From the NCBI RefSeq assembly GCF_015751965.1, contig NZ_JADOVH010000003.1, positions 248,001 through 312,000 of the forward strand: DNA of 64,000 nt. Reading direction: 5' to 3'. The stretch is from Frigoribacterium sp. CG_9.8. Lineage in GTDB: Bacteria > Actinomycetota > Actinomycetes > Actinomycetales > Microbacteriaceae. Below are positions 9,901 to 17,807 of this stretch, one piece after another. Positions within the stretch are counted from its first letter, which is position 1; every line of letters begins with the position of its first letter. The notes under the pieces are model-generated. The model was not told the origin of the DNA and did not search any database. It saw nothing but the letters and a program-made list of their open reading frames with translations. The position numbers and the translations under genes are program-made.

Positions 9901-10479
9901 CTGGGCTGCGGTGAGCGCACCGGCCAACCGGTGGTAACCCTCCTCTCGGCGGGCGAGCACGAGCAGGTGGCTCCCCTCGGGATCGGCGGCACCGTTCTGG
10001 GGTCGGCTGAGGCCGAGAGAGAGCTCAGCACCGAAGACCGTGGCGATACGCGGATGCTGCTCCGCCGCTTCCGCGAGGCGCACGATCCCGTAGAAGCCGT
10101 CATGATCCGTTATCGCGAGAGCGTGCAGCCCGAGACGGGAGGACTCCTCGAGCAGCTGCTCGGGGGAGGATGCCCCGTCGAGAAAGCTGAAGCTGGAGTG
10201 AGCGTGCAGCTCGGCGTATGGCACGAGGTCGCCTGCCGGTGCGCCATCGGCTGCAGCGTTGCCGGCTGCAGCGTTGCCGGCTGCAGCGTTGTTGCCTGCA
10301 GCGTTGCCGGCCCGCACCGCCTGGACGTGTTCGGACGGCAGCTCGTAGGCGCCGCGCTTGTGCGACCAGCCGGGGCTATCCCCGCCGTCCGCTCCGACTG
10401 GCGCGTTTCGGGGACGACGAACATCTGACAGCGCCTTCTCGAACTCGGACCAGGGGATCGGTGGGTTGTTCCAGCCCAT
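6943..10479 (-). CDS. dnaE2: Error-prone DNA polymerase DnaE2 (C-family)
   Basis: A 1178-residue polymerase. After a divergent N-terminus comes the PHP domain (YAELHAHSSFSFLDGASSP from residue about 88, then ITDHDGFYG). The polymerase palm follows, with GRGSAANSAVCYLLGI and the catalytic aspartates in PDIDVDFDS, then fingers, a helix-hairpin-helix region (AAVTGVGEILAKKI) and a C-terminal OB fold (IEVGGVVTHRQRP, MNLEDESGLVNVI). DnaE2 lacks the beta-clamp and proofreading partners of DnaE1 and performs mutagenic translesion synthesis with ImuA' and ImuB. The start at 10479 (MGWNNPP) matches the family; the open frame runs further upstream only because it overlaps imuB out of frame. An Ala-Gly-Asn repeat sits at residues about 57-80. 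Confidence 0.95.
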   Translation of the reverse strand: MGWNNPPIPWSEFEKALSDVRRPRNAPVGADGGDSPGWSHKRGAYELPSEHVQAVRAGNAAGNNAAAGNAAAGNAAADGAPAGDLVPYAELHAHSSFSFLDGASSPEQLLEESSRLGLHALAITDHDGFYGIVRLAEAAEQHPRIATVFGAELSLGLSRPQNGAADPEGSHLLVLARREEGYHRLAGALTAAQLAGLEKGRPVYDLDELAAQAQAHGTEGHWTILTGCRKGAVRQGLEQSPAAATREIDRLVDLFGHSNVIVELFDHGTPLASDHNDALFEIADRRGLPVVATGNVHYAKPEQYRLAAALAAVRARRTLDDMDGWLPASGAAHLRSGAEMAARFARYPGAVEHTTVVADDLSFQLRRARPKLPQQQVPEGYTPMSYLRQLVWDAVPVRYPQLAQSDRDRIAHELDVIEAKDFPGYFLIVWDIVKFARDRGILCQGRGSAANSAVCYLLGITAVDPIGYKLPFERFLSSMREEAPDIDVDFDSNRREEAIQYVYEKYGRQNAAQVANVIQYRPKFAVRDMAKALGASPGQQDAWSKQVERNGAVLSSVDHDIPDAVSRLALEALALPRHLGIHSGGMVLTDRPVGEVCPIEHGRMDGRTVLQWDKDDCAWMGLVKFDLLGLGILNAIQHTFDLVKKHLGEEWELATIPKEEQGVYDQLCRADSIGVFQVESRAQMGLLPRLQPRRFYDLVVQIAMVRPGPIQGGAVHPFVRRKLGEEAITYQHPKLKEPLERTLGIPVFQEQLMQMAMAVGGCSADDADLLRRAMGSKRGQEKIASLRATLYTGMASNGIGGEVADDIYAKIEAFANFGFAESHSLSFGLLVYASSWLRLHYPGAFLASLLRAQPMGFYSPLSLVADARRHGVEVRRPDILRSGWQPGLEGLEASHPAGRGANASGSLETQPTGNHSCLDPHQPPVGRYDRTAPFDTDDHRRDGALAVRLGLAAVTGVGEILAKKIVADREEGGDFSDLANLVRRVGLSTPQLEALAAAGAFESLGLSVREALWAAGDAARDREEFLAGSMVTVQPPLFSMPSTSEILASDLWATGISPDDHPIRHLREALRQRGALRSDDLKTAESGRRIEVGGVVTHRQRPATASGITFMNLEDESGLVNVICSVGVWNRYRRIARDSPALIVRGILERSPEGVTNLLADRLEALPMSTRSASRDFR
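10243..10312. repeat. 15-bp tandem repeat in the dnaE2 N-terminal linker
   Basis: About four to five units of GTTGCCGGCTGCAGC, in frame on the minus strand. They encode GNAAA-type units just before the PHP domain, giving a flexible linker. The outermost units are diverged. Confidence 0.88.
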
Positions 10480-10592
10480 CAGCACACCCCCGGTATCCCG
10501 GCCGCCGCCGCGTGTCGCGCGTGTGACCGCGTGTTGGGTTGGGCGGTTGGTTGAGTGTGGGGTCGGGTGTGGGGTCGAGCGAGAGTCTCTAA

Positions 10593-10650
10593 CGGGCGAG
10601 TACGGACAATCGGGGCCAGCGTGCCAGCCCGGATTGTCCGAATTCGCCCG
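10593..10650. other. Large imperfect inverted repeat in the imuB-dnaE2 gap
   Basis: Arms at 10593-10616 and 10627-10650 match at 21 of 24 positions around a 10-base loop; the cores are CGGACAATC and GATTGTCCG. It lies between imuB and dnaE2, which are otherwise co-directional. It could form a strong stem in RNA (attenuator or transcript-processing site) or be a decayed mobile repeat. No T-run follows on the minus strand. Confidence 0.75.
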
Positions 10651-10653
10651 GAA

Positions 10654-10725
10654 TTCGGGTGGCACAGGTGGTTTGGGTGGCACAGTTGGTTCGGGGCGCA
10701 CAGGTAGTTCGGGTGGCAGCCCATC
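10654..10725. repeat. 18-bp degenerate tandem repeat starting at the imuB stop codon
   Basis: Four 18-bp units of the form TTCGGGTGGCACAGGTGG (variants TTTGGG..., TTCGGGGCG...). The last overlaps the imuB stop (10724-10726) and the first abuts the large inverted repeat. The gap between imuB and dnaE2 is therefore mostly repeat and hairpin, with no own promoter recognised. Confidence 0.85.
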
Positions 10726-12376
10726 AGTCGTACCTCGCTTCGGCCCACCACACGCGACGCTCGAGCACGAGCAGCCAGGCCGCGCCGGCATCGTCGACGA
10801 CCTGAAAGCGGCTCGCCCGGTGAAAAGTCTCGGCATCCCACCAGCGTTCGTCGATCGTCCAGGGGCCGGCCCAGGCGGTGATCGGGTGCAGGGTACGACC
10901 GTCGGTAGAAAACCGGGCCGGGATGCCCGAGAGCACCCCACGTTCATCCAGATCGACGGCACGGCCCGCAGAGTCGATCACCATCGCCGGCTGTGGCGCC
11001 TCGAATACCGTACCCGGTGTCGGAGTAGGTAGTTGCCCGGGCCAGGGCAACGCATCGGGTCGTGCCCTCTCTGTTCTGGCTTTCTCGGTGCGGTCGCCCC
11101 AGGCTACGAGGCTCTGCCTATCGAGCAGAGTGCGCCCGCCACCGACCGCGGCGGTGACGACTGCGCCGTGCCCCAGCATGCTCTGCACCCGGGACAGCCC
11201 GTGGTGGATGCGCTCGTCATGCCCGGTGCCCCAGAGTCCCTGCTCGTGGTTGCCGATGGCGTCGACACTTTCGGGTACGACTCGCACCCGGGTGATCCCC
11301 GAACTGAGGCCACTGCCAAACGGGTTACCGGCGATGGTGCCGCTGCCCTGCAGTTGCCAGCGCACCCGATCTACGACATCCGCCGCCGTGAAGGAGCGCG
11401 GATGCAGCCAGGTGCGTTCCGACAGCTCTCCCGCCTCGGAATCCACCTCGATACGGATCGACGTGCAGACGAGCCTCGCCCGCACCAGCTGTTCGATGAA
11501 GTGGTCTGCGGATGCCCGGAAGCCGAAGGTCACCTGGTCGATGCGGTCGAGCGGTGGCTCGAATCCCATGGAGCTGTCGAGTTCCTCCGGCACGACGCGG
11601 GGAACAACGGGGCGACTATCGAGGCCGCAGGCGAGGGCGTGCACCCGAGCGCCGGTGTCTCCGAAGCGCGCCTCGACATCCCGTGGTTCCAACTGGGCAA
11701 AATCGCCGAGTGTGCGGATGCCTAGCCGCCGCAGGAGAGTTGCGAGGGCTTCCTCGCCGAGCAACCCCACCGGCATACCGGCAAGAAAATCGGCGGATCC
11801 TCCCTCTGGCACGATACAGATGCGCTGCCGCTGCGGACTGCGAGCCGCATGCTCAGCGGTGAACGGCCCATCGGCGATGCCCACCCGTGAACCGTGGATG
11901 CCGAGCGCATCGAGCGCATCGAGCAGCCACAGCGCGGCCTCCTCTTCACTGCCGTAATAGCGGGCGGGTCCGCGTGCCCGCACCGCACAGGTGCCCGGGC
12001 GCAGCACTTGCGCTCCGGGCATCGTCTCCTCGATCGCCTCAAGCACCGGTTCGAAGGCTCGGATGTCGAGTGCAGGATCGTAGTCGAGCACCTGGAGCCG
12101 CGGACAGCGAGCCTGGGCCTCGCGGAGGCGAATGCCACGTCTCACCCCCTCGCTGCGAGCCGATGCCGAACAGGCAAAAACCTGGCCGGCGTCAATCAAG
12201 GCGAGGGGGGCATCCGTTACGGCCAGATCACGCGTGGTTCCGGCGCCACGTTTGGATGCGAGAGCACCGGTACCCAGAAGGCGTAGGGCTGCCGTGATGG
12301 GCCAGTCGGGGCACCACAGCACGATGGTGCGGGTGGGAGCGCTGGGCGGGGAGAGTGATGTGGCGCGGCGCATCAT
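10724..12376 (-). CDS. imuB: ImuB, catalytically inactive Y-family polymerase-like mutasome subunit
   Basis: A 550-residue protein of the Y-family DNA polymerase fold. The N-terminus reads TIVLWCPDWPITAALR, where active Y polymerases carry an Asp that binds metal; this WCPDWP form is typical of ImuB, which lost catalysis and instead acts as the hub binding the beta clamp, ImuA' and DnaE2. A palm/thumb segment with an HhH-like stretch (LLRRLGIRTLGDFAQL) lies mid-protein. The long C-terminal tail (about 350-550) is the partner-interaction region. Its ATGATG start overlaps the imuA' stop by 4 bases, implying translational coupling. Confidence 0.93.
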   Translation of the reverse strand: MMRRATSLSPPSAPTRTIVLWCPDWPITAALRLLGTGALASKRGAGTTRDLAVTDAPLALIDAGQVFACSASARSEGVRRGIRLREAQARCPRLQVLDYDPALDIRAFEPVLEAIEETMPGAQVLRPGTCAVRARGPARYYGSEEEAALWLLDALDALGIHGSRVGIADGPFTAEHAARSPQRQRICIVPEGGSADFLAGMPVGLLGEEALATLLRRLGIRTLGDFAQLEPRDVEARFGDTGARVHALACGLDSRPVVPRVVPEELDSSMGFEPPLDRIDQVTFGFRASADHFIEQLVRARLVCTSIRIEVDSEAGELSERTWLHPRSFTAADVVDRVRWQLQGSGTIAGNPFGSGLSSGITRVRVVPESVDAIGNHEQGLWGTGHDERIHHGLSRVQSMLGHGAVVTAAVGGGRTLLDRQSLVAWGDRTEKARTERARPDALPWPGQLPTPTPGTVFEAPQPAMVIDSAGRAVDLDERGVLSGIPARFSTDGRTLHPITAWAGPWTIDERWWDAETFHRASRFQVVDDAGAAWLLVLERRVWWAEARYD

Positions 12377-13149
12377 CCGGCTGCCTCGCGCAGCCCCGCC
12401 TCTTCCCGGAAGCCTGCCTCTTCCCGGAAGCCTGCCTCTTCCCGGAAACCTGCGGCTTCACGCAGCCGGGCCACCTCGGGCTGCGTGAACCTGTCGACCT
12501 CGCAGAACTGCTCGTGGAGGTCTGGTAGCCAGAGACGTGCACTGCGCGGTCGTGCCGCTCGACTGGTGACCGTGACCGTAGCCTGCCGGGCGCTGAGATG
12601 CCCGTTGCCTTGGCCGATACCGCTCCAGTGGCTGTCCGATAGGCTCAGCATCGCCTCGCTCTGCGGCCACGGCCCCACCACGATGAGAGTTGCCCCACGT
12701 TGTCGCAGCCGGGCACTCAGACGCGCGACGCTCGAATCGCTTGCGCGTTTGGGAGGCCGAGTGACAACCACTCCGAGCACATCGGCGATCGCTGCGGTGA
12801 CACCCAGCCACTGCTCCCCGGGATGCGGCACCAACACGAGCCGCTCCAGGTCGATACCGAAGTGCGCAGCGGCCTCCACTCCAAACTCGGGAACCCCGAT
12901 GACGCCGCACCACGAGCCGGCCGCAGAAGGACCGGCGAGCAGTGCCATCAGCAGGGTTGCAGAGTTGTCTACCGAATAGGTTGCACCCTCTTTGAGCCCT
13001 CCGCCGGGCAGCAGCCGCGCAATCGCCGGGTGGGTGGGGATCGTGCGAGTATCGAGGGTAGTGACCTGCATCGAGCGGATGCGCGCCTGAAGCTCTTCGA
13101 CGGTGGCTCGCGTGGGCGAGTCGTCGAGAACTGCTGCTGCGGAGGCCAT
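12373..13149 (-). CDS. imuA': ImuA', RecA-like mutasome accessory protein
   Basis: A 258-residue protein of the actinobacterial ImuA' type: a degenerate RecA/SulA-like core (LLPGGGLKEGATYSVDNSAT, where the P-loop lysine region is altered) followed by a LERLVLVPHPGEQW-type strand. It is the first gene of imuA'-imuB-dnaE2 and helps translesion synthesis after DNA damage. The start at 13149 is supported by the promoter geometry: a -35/-10 pair and LexA-type palindrome lie immediately upstream, so the mRNA would begin at or next to the ATG (leaderless). A longer frame starting at 13197 would translate through the promoter. The C-terminus ends in a FREEAG repeat encoded by 18-bp units. Confidence 0.88.
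   Translation of the reverse strand: MASAAAVLDDSPTRATVEELQARIRSMQVTTLDTRTIPTHPAIARLLPGGGLKEGATYSVDNSATLLMALLAGPSAAGSWCGVIGVPEFGVEAAAHFGIDLERLVLVPHPGEQWLGVTAAIADVLGVVVTRPPKRASDSSVARLSARLRQRGATLIVVGPWPQSEAMLSLSDSHWSGIGQGNGHLSARQATVTVTSRAARPRSARLWLPDLHEQFCEVDRFTQPEVARLREAAGFREEAGFREEAGFREEAGLREAAG
12395..12448. repeat. 18-bp tandem repeat (x3) at the 3' end of imuA'
   Basis: Three units of CCTGCCTCTTCCCGGAAG, in frame. They give the protein repeated FREEAG motifs plus a diverged LREAAG next to the stop codon, an acidic-basic helical tail not expected in the family. Confidence 0.92.
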
Positions 13150-13154
13150 TCCCT

Positions 13155-13184
13155 TATATTCGAACATACATTCGAATATGTCAA
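13155..13184 (-). promoter_or_regulatory. SOS promoter of imuA'-imuB-dnaE2 with LexA box
   Basis: On the minus strand a consensus -35 TTGACA (13179-13184) is followed after 18 bases by a -10-like AATATA (13155-13160). The palindrome TCGAACATACATTCGA (13160-13175, plus-strand reading) fills the spacer; it extends to 9-bp arms over 13156-13179. It fits the actinobacterial LexA box (TCGAAC-N4-GTTCGA) with one base changed in the core of one half-site. LexA bound here would cover both promoter elements. Predicted transcript start is about 13148-13149, i.e. at the ATG. Confidence 0.85.
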
Positions 13185-13323
13185 TTGCCACCGACATTCG
13201 TACGGCGTGTCGGCAGATCCGCGCTGCGGCTCGTCAGCCAAGCGCCCAAAGATTCGAGCGCATGGCTGACTTTCGGGCGCATGGTCAGAATGCGCGACGC
13301 CCAGAAGAAGCGCCGCCGAAGAG

Positions 13324-13833
13324 CTACGGCGCGAGCACCCCACTGCGCGAAGGCACCGGATCGGTGACGGCAACAGCACCCCGACGGCGACCGGAGAAGA
13401 CCCAGAACCGGTACAGGCCGAACCGGAAGGCCGTGCCGAGCGCGAGACCAACCACGTTGGTGGCAATATTGTCGTCGAGCACAGAGGTGAGACCGAGTCC
13501 GTAATGTGAGATCCAGAGACAGCCGAGCGCGATTGCGGCGCCACCGAGGCTCACCGTGGCGAACTCGACACCCTCCCGCAGCACAGCTGCGCGGGTCTCC
13601 GTTCGACGTTCGGTGCGGAAGGTCCAGAGGCGGTTGCCGATCCAGTTGACCACGATCGCGATCGAGGTGGAGATCGCCTTCGCGATGATCGGGCCGCCAT
13701 GAACGAGGTGGGGTTCGAGCACCGTCGTGCGTAACGCGTTGAACACGACTATGTCGATGACCAGTCCTACTGCGCCGACAAGCCCGAAGCTGACCAGCTG
13801 GCGCACTAGGGCGGCTCCGGGCTTACGGGACAC
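13324..13833 (-). CDS. GtrA-family membrane protein
   Basis: A 169-residue protein with four hydrophobic segments and GtrA-type features: VRQLVSFGLVGAVGLVIDIVV in TM1, then IAKAISTSIAIVVNWIGNRLWTF, where the NWxxNRxWTF stretch is the family hallmark. GtrA-like proteins are thought to help flip or present polyprenyl-phosphate sugars for envelope glycosylation. The GTG start at 13833 lies inside the 3' end of the upstream polyprenol-phosphomannose synthase gene, with GGGGAG 8 bases before it, so the two are probably translationally coupled. Confidence 0.88.
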   Translation of the reverse strand: MSRKPGAALVRQLVSFGLVGAVGLVIDIVVFNALRTTVLEPHLVHGGPIIAKAISTSIAIVVNWIGNRLWTFRTERRTETRAAVLREGVEFATVSLGGAAIALGCLWISHYGLGLTSVLDDNIATNVVGLALGTAFRFGLYRFWVFSGRRRGAVAVTDPVPSRSGVLAP

Positions 13834-14725
13834 GGTTGTGCTCCCCGTCAAAGTTGCCACGCAACACACGCAGACCCGCATCCGGTGCGCCAGCACCCAC
13901 CACTCCAGCACCCGGCACTCCCGCACCCCCGACTCCGCCCGATTCGCGAGCAAGTCGCACAGCGGATGCCGCAGCCACGGCCGCCCGGTGGTCACCGCGC
14001 AGGCGCGCCGGCAGCGACTGCAGCCCCCACAGTGTCACTCGAAGAATGGCTTCCTTGACGATGCCAGAGCTCATCTTGGATTCACCGTGCACCCGATCGA
14101 CAAAGGTGATCGGCACCTCCGAAATTCGCAGGCCAGCGTTATATGCCTTCCAGAGCATGTCAATCTGGAAACAATAACCCTGGCTCACGACTTCCTCGTA
14201 ACCGATCTCCCACAGTGCATCAGCGGTAAAGGCACGGTAGCCGCCGGTGACATCACGCACCGGGAGCCCGAGTGCGACGCGGGCATAGAGGCTGCCAGCC
14301 TGCGACAGCAACCTGCGTCGCAGCGGCCAGTTCACAACGGAACCATCGTGCACCCAGCGGGATCCGAGCACTACATCCGCATCGTCGAGCGCGGTGAGAA
14401 GACGTTCGAGCTGCTCCGGCTGGTGGGAACCATCGGCATCCATCTCGACCAATCGCTGGTACCCGCGCTCGAGGCCCCAGGCGAATCCGGCGCGATAGGC
14501 CGCCCCGAGTCCCTCCTTGCCGACCCGGTGCAGCACGTTGATGCGGTCATGGCCCGAGGCGAGCGCCGAGGCGAGTGCTCCGGTGCCGTCGGGGGAGTTG
14601 TCGTCGACGACGAGCACGTCGATCCCCGGCGCACTTCGCAGCACTCGAGCGATGATCTCCGCGATGTTTGCCCGCTCGTTATAAGTTGGCACGACCACGA
14701 GTGTGCGGTTGCCAGTCTGGTTCAT
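13823..14725 (-). CDS. Polyprenol monophosphomannose synthase (GT2, DPM1-type)
   Basis: A 300-residue family 2 glycosyltransferase: VVVPTYNERANIAEII near the N-terminus, LVVDDNSPDGTG, and the metal-binding DADGSH (residues about 95-100). It also has the DPM-type VTGGYRAF and YCFQIDMLWKA blocks. It transfers mannose from GDP-mannose to polyprenyl phosphate on the cytoplasmic face, supplying lipid-linked mannose to membrane mannosyltransferases. A Gly/Ala/Pro-rich tail follows the core. ATG 14725 has a GGGAG site and overlaps the preceding stop (ATGA), so it is in an operon with the GT39-like gene and GtrA. Confidence 0.92.
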   Translation of the reverse strand: MNQTGNRTLVVVPTYNERANIAEIIARVLRSAPGIDVLVVDDNSPDGTGALASALASGHDRINVLHRVGKEGLGAAYRAGFAWGLERGYQRLVEMDADGSHQPEQLERLLTALDDADVVLGSRWVHDGSVVNWPLRRRLLSQAGSLYARVALGLPVRDVTGGYRAFTADALWEIGYEEVVSQGYCFQIDMLWKAYNAGLRISEVPITFVDRVHGESKMSSGIVKEAILRVTLWGLQSLPARLRGDHRAAVAAASAVRLARESGGVGGAGVPGAGVVGAGAPDAGLRVLRGNFDGEHNRVP

Positions 14726-16287
14726 GGTGTCTCCCGGGTGAGTTCGTAGACGACGGTGCGATGGACGGGTAGCTGGCGGGAAATCGTGTAACCCAATCTT
14801 TCGAGCGCGACGATGTTCGCTGGGGTGACGGTATTTCCGGGGGTCGTGAGCTCGAGGTCCCACACGGTCACCGACGCCTGCAACGACGCCTGCAACGACG
14901 GTGCGACCTCGGCGATCGGCCACACCGAATCCCAGATGCCTGGGCGCTGCGTGTAGACAGTGCGCAGCGTGACATCCGAGCGCCCACTGAAGTACTGCGG
15001 GTAGAGACGCAGAGCTAGGCGCGGTCTCCGGGAGGCTCGAGACGTCTCGTCGAAGACCACGGCGTCTCCCGCCTTGGCGTGGGTTCCGATCACCTGGGCC
15101 ACCTGGCGCAGATCGCTTCCGTCGTCTTTAGCGAATTCGGTGCGCTGGAAGATATCGGTGGGGAGGGCGAGCCCGATGAGGGCGAGCACAGCGGCCGCAC
15201 GGACCCAGCCCGCTGCTGCTCCGCGAGAAGCGAGCGCGTACACCCCAACAGCGATGAGGATTGCAACCGCTGGCGTGCAGAAGGACAGATAGCGGATCGT
15301 GTACATCGGAGCGATGAACTCGTTTCCCAAGATCAAGATCCCCGTCGGCAGGACCAACCAGCTGACCAGGAGCGTCGTGGAGCGCGCGCGCGACCGGATG
15401 AGCGCAACCACGCCGACCACGGTCAGCACCCAACACGTGATGGCAAGCGCCGGGTTGCCGAACCACTGAATCACGAAGAGCCGCGTGAATGTGAGGTAAC
15501 CGCGGTGAGCGATAATCGTGATTTGTCCGCGCTCACCCAGCGCATAGACGATCAACGGTGCCGCAAGCACAACTCCGCCTGCAATCGAAGCGAGCCACCG
15601 AGAGATGAATGCACGGCCGGGGCGGGCAACGAGCACGGTAACGCCATAGACCACCGCAAGGAGCGCCAGGTAGAGGAAAACATAAATTGCGACCGCGAAC
15701 AGCACCGCGAAGAGCAGCCACGGCAGCAGACGGGTCACCCTGCGTTGCAGCAGCGCCACGAAGAAGACCGTCAGCCAGGTGGCGAGTGCGGTGCCGAGTG
15801 CGTAGGAGCGACCTTCGGCAGCCATGTAATCGACCCGCGGCAGCAGGATCATGACGATGCCAGCGAGTGCCGCGATCGAGCGGGCGGAGGCATGGCGGGC
15901 AAACAGCTGATGCGCCAGTACGACTGTGCCCGTGATCGCGACACCGACGGCGATGACACTCGGCAACCGCACTGACAGTTCGGATGCCCCGAATGCGGCG
16001 ATCCACACGTGCAGGAACACGTAATAGGCCCCGTGCACCGCATCGACCCGTCCGAGTTCACCCCAGATCGTTGTGAGCGGACGCTCGGCTGACATGATGC
16101 TTGCAGCTTCATCGCCCCAGAAAGCGGGGATCCAGGATCCGATGAAGTGGGTCACCAGCCCGATTGCTCCAAGTAGCGCAGCCACCGAGCCGATACTGGC
16201 GTCTCTCCCGAACCAGCGAGTGCGCGACCGTGAAGGCGGCTCGGCACCTAGGATCGGTGGGCCGACGCTGATTTCGGTGGTGCTCAC
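14722..16287 (-). CDS. GT39-like membrane glycosyltransferase (GT-C fold)
   Basis: A 521-residue protein with roughly ten transmembrane helices and the GT-C/PMT first-loop acidic motif (WGDEAASI at about residues 56-63), followed by a GAYYVFLHVW segment usual in family 39-like transferases. Such enzymes use polyprenyl-phosphate sugars as donors outside the membrane. The C-terminal 120 residues are soluble and extracytoplasmic. It begins with GTG at 16287 and its stop overlaps the start of the synthase that would make its donor, a strong functional link. The acceptor (protein, glycan or lipid) is not predictable. Confidence 0.82.
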   Translation of the reverse strand: MSTTEISVGPPILGAEPPSRSRTRWFGRDASIGSVAALLGAIGLVTHFIGSWIPAFWGDEAASIMSAERPLTTIWGELGRVDAVHGAYYVFLHVWIAAFGASELSVRLPSVIAVGVAITGTVVLAHQLFARHASARSIAALAGIVMILLPRVDYMAAEGRSYALGTALATWLTVFFVALLQRRVTRLLPWLLFAVLFAVAIYVFLYLALLAVVYGVTVLVARPGRAFISRWLASIAGGVVLAAPLIVYALGERGQITIIAHRGYLTFTRLFVIQWFGNPALAITCWVLTVVGVVALIRSRARSTTLLVSWLVLPTGILILGNEFIAPMYTIRYLSFCTPAVAILIAVGVYALASRGAAAGWVRAAAVLALIGLALPTDIFQRTEFAKDDGSDLRQVAQVIGTHAKAGDAVVFDETSRASRRPRLALRLYPQYFSGRSDVTLRTVYTQRPGIWDSVWPIAEVAPSLQASLQASVTVWDLELTTPGNTVTPANIVALERLGYTISRQLPVHRTVVYELTRETP

Positions 16288-16408
16288 TCGCCGTTCCCCC
16301 CGGGAAGATGATTCCCGACTTCGGTCAGGCAGTTCCCATATTGGTCAGCGGGACTTGGCGTTCTAGACGGATCCGGCCCTGTCGGCGTGAGAGTTCATAC
16401 AGGTTGGA

Positions 16409-17797
16409 CTAGACCGTTCCTGCCACGGCGTCAGTTGATAAAGGCACGGTGGGGAGCGACACCGTGACGGTGAACCCGTCTGCATTCGAGAGGGTCACCG
16501 AGCCGCGGGCGGCCTGCACGATGGCGTGCACGATGGCCAGACCGAGGCCGCTGCCGGCGTCGTGGGCTGCGCGCGCGGCATCCGGTCGGCTGAACCGGTC
16601 GAAGGCAACGGGCAGAAAGCTCTCCGGCATGCCCGGTCCGGAGTCGACGACGGTGAGCAGCAACTCTGAGGTGGAGTGCCGCAGCGCAATTCGCACCGAT
16701 CCACCGGTGGGTACTGCCGCGATCGCGTTGTTTGTCAGGTTATTGACAACACGACCGAAGTTTTCCACTGCGATTCGGTAGGTCGACGACGTCGGCGTGC
16801 CAGCCACGTCAAAGTCGATAGTTACCCGAGAGGCCACGGCAAGCATCCGCGCACGGTCGACGGATGCGGCAAGCTCAGCACCCAATTGCGTCCAACTGCT
16901 CTGGATGTCCGGCGCGCCCGAATCGAGCTGCGACAGTTCGAGAAGACCGGTCGCCAGCCCGGACAACCGTGCGACGGACTGCTGGGCAATAACGATCTGT
17001 GCCTCGAGCGCCGGAGCGTCGCCGCGGGAGAGATGAGCGAGTTCGAGCTGCGCCATGAGGATGGCTAGCGGGGTACGCAACTCGTGGCTGGCATCCGAAA
17101 CCAGTTGGCGCTCACGATCGACAGACTGCCGCACGTCACTGATGAACAGGTTGAGAGTCGTCGCCAGCGCGGAGAGTTCATCGGTCGCGGAGCCGATCGG
17201 CAACGGCTCGGTCGATCCCTCTGCAGCGATCGCCTCGGCCTGCTTGCGCATGCGTGTCACCGGCCGAAGCGCAGCACCGGTGAGAAGCCAGGAGGCGACA
17301 CCGAACCCGAGCACGATCACGAGAGTGCTCACGATGAGAGCCTGGGTGATGCGGTCAAGGGAAAGCACCGACGAATCTTCGTTGCGCACGGTGATGACCT
17401 TCCACTCGCCCGTATTGGTGATCACGCTTGCGCGGTAGAGCCGATAGGACTCATCACCCTGCACGAGGGTCTCCACGTTCACCGGGAGAAGTGCGATCTC
17501 GGCGAGTTGGTTGTCAAAGCTCCGTGGAAGGCTCGACACCACGACTTTTCCGGTGGGGTCGATGACAGCGGCAAGTTGCCCTCGCGCTGGACGTTCAAAA
17601 CTCGGGCTGCCGCTGGAGGTGAGATCGTTCACGTAGGGAGCAGCATCGTAGCGAAGCAGCGTTGTAGTCGTGGTGTTCAGGATGCGCTCGACCTGGGAGC
17701 GGAAGAGCACCACCGCGGCAGTGGACAGCACGATTGCCACGACGAGTGTGCCGATAGTGATGCGCCACCGGATGGTGACCCGGCGCAGAATTCTCAC
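16409..17797 (-). CDS. Sensor histidine kinase (HAMP, HisKA, HATPase)
   Basis: A 462-residue kinase with transmembrane helices at about 13-33 and 152-173 enclosing a ~115-residue extracellular sensor. A HAMP linker (LRPVTRMRKQAEAI) follows, then the H-box SDASHELRTPLAI with the phosphoacceptor at about His238. ATPase boxes are NNLTNNAIAA (N), DSGPGMP (G1) and GSGLGLAIVHAI (G2). It starts 10 bases after the response regulator gene and so forms one operon with it. The signal is unknown; the divergent DrrAB-like exporter next door is a candidate target. Confidence 0.95.
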   Translation of the reverse strand: MRILRRVTIRWRITIGTLVVAIVLSTAAVVLFRSQVERILNTTTTTLLRYDAAPYVNDLTSSGSPSFERPARGQLAAVIDPTGKVVVSSLPRSFDNQLAEIALLPVNVETLVQGDESYRLYRASVITNTGEWKVITVRNEDSSVLSLDRITQALIVSTLVIVLGFGVASWLLTGAALRPVTRMRKQAEAIAAEGSTEPLPIGSATDELSALATTLNLFISDVRQSVDRERQLVSDASHELRTPLAILMAQLELAHLSRGDAPALEAQIVIAQQSVARLSGLATGLLELSQLDSGAPDIQSSWTQLGAELAASVDRARMLAVASRVTIDFDVAGTPTSSTYRIAVENFGRVVNNLTNNAIAAVPTGGSVRIALRHSTSELLLTVVDSGPGMPESFLPVAFDRFSRPDAARAAHDAGSGLGLAIVHAIVQAARGSVTLSNADGFTVTVSLPTVPLSTDAVAGTV

Positions 17798-17807
17798 TGG
17801 AGAGTCT

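Noticed and set aside
10480-10962. Upstream extension of dnaE2
   Set aside because: It would overlap imuB out of frame and translate the hairpin and repeat region; the family-like start is 10479.
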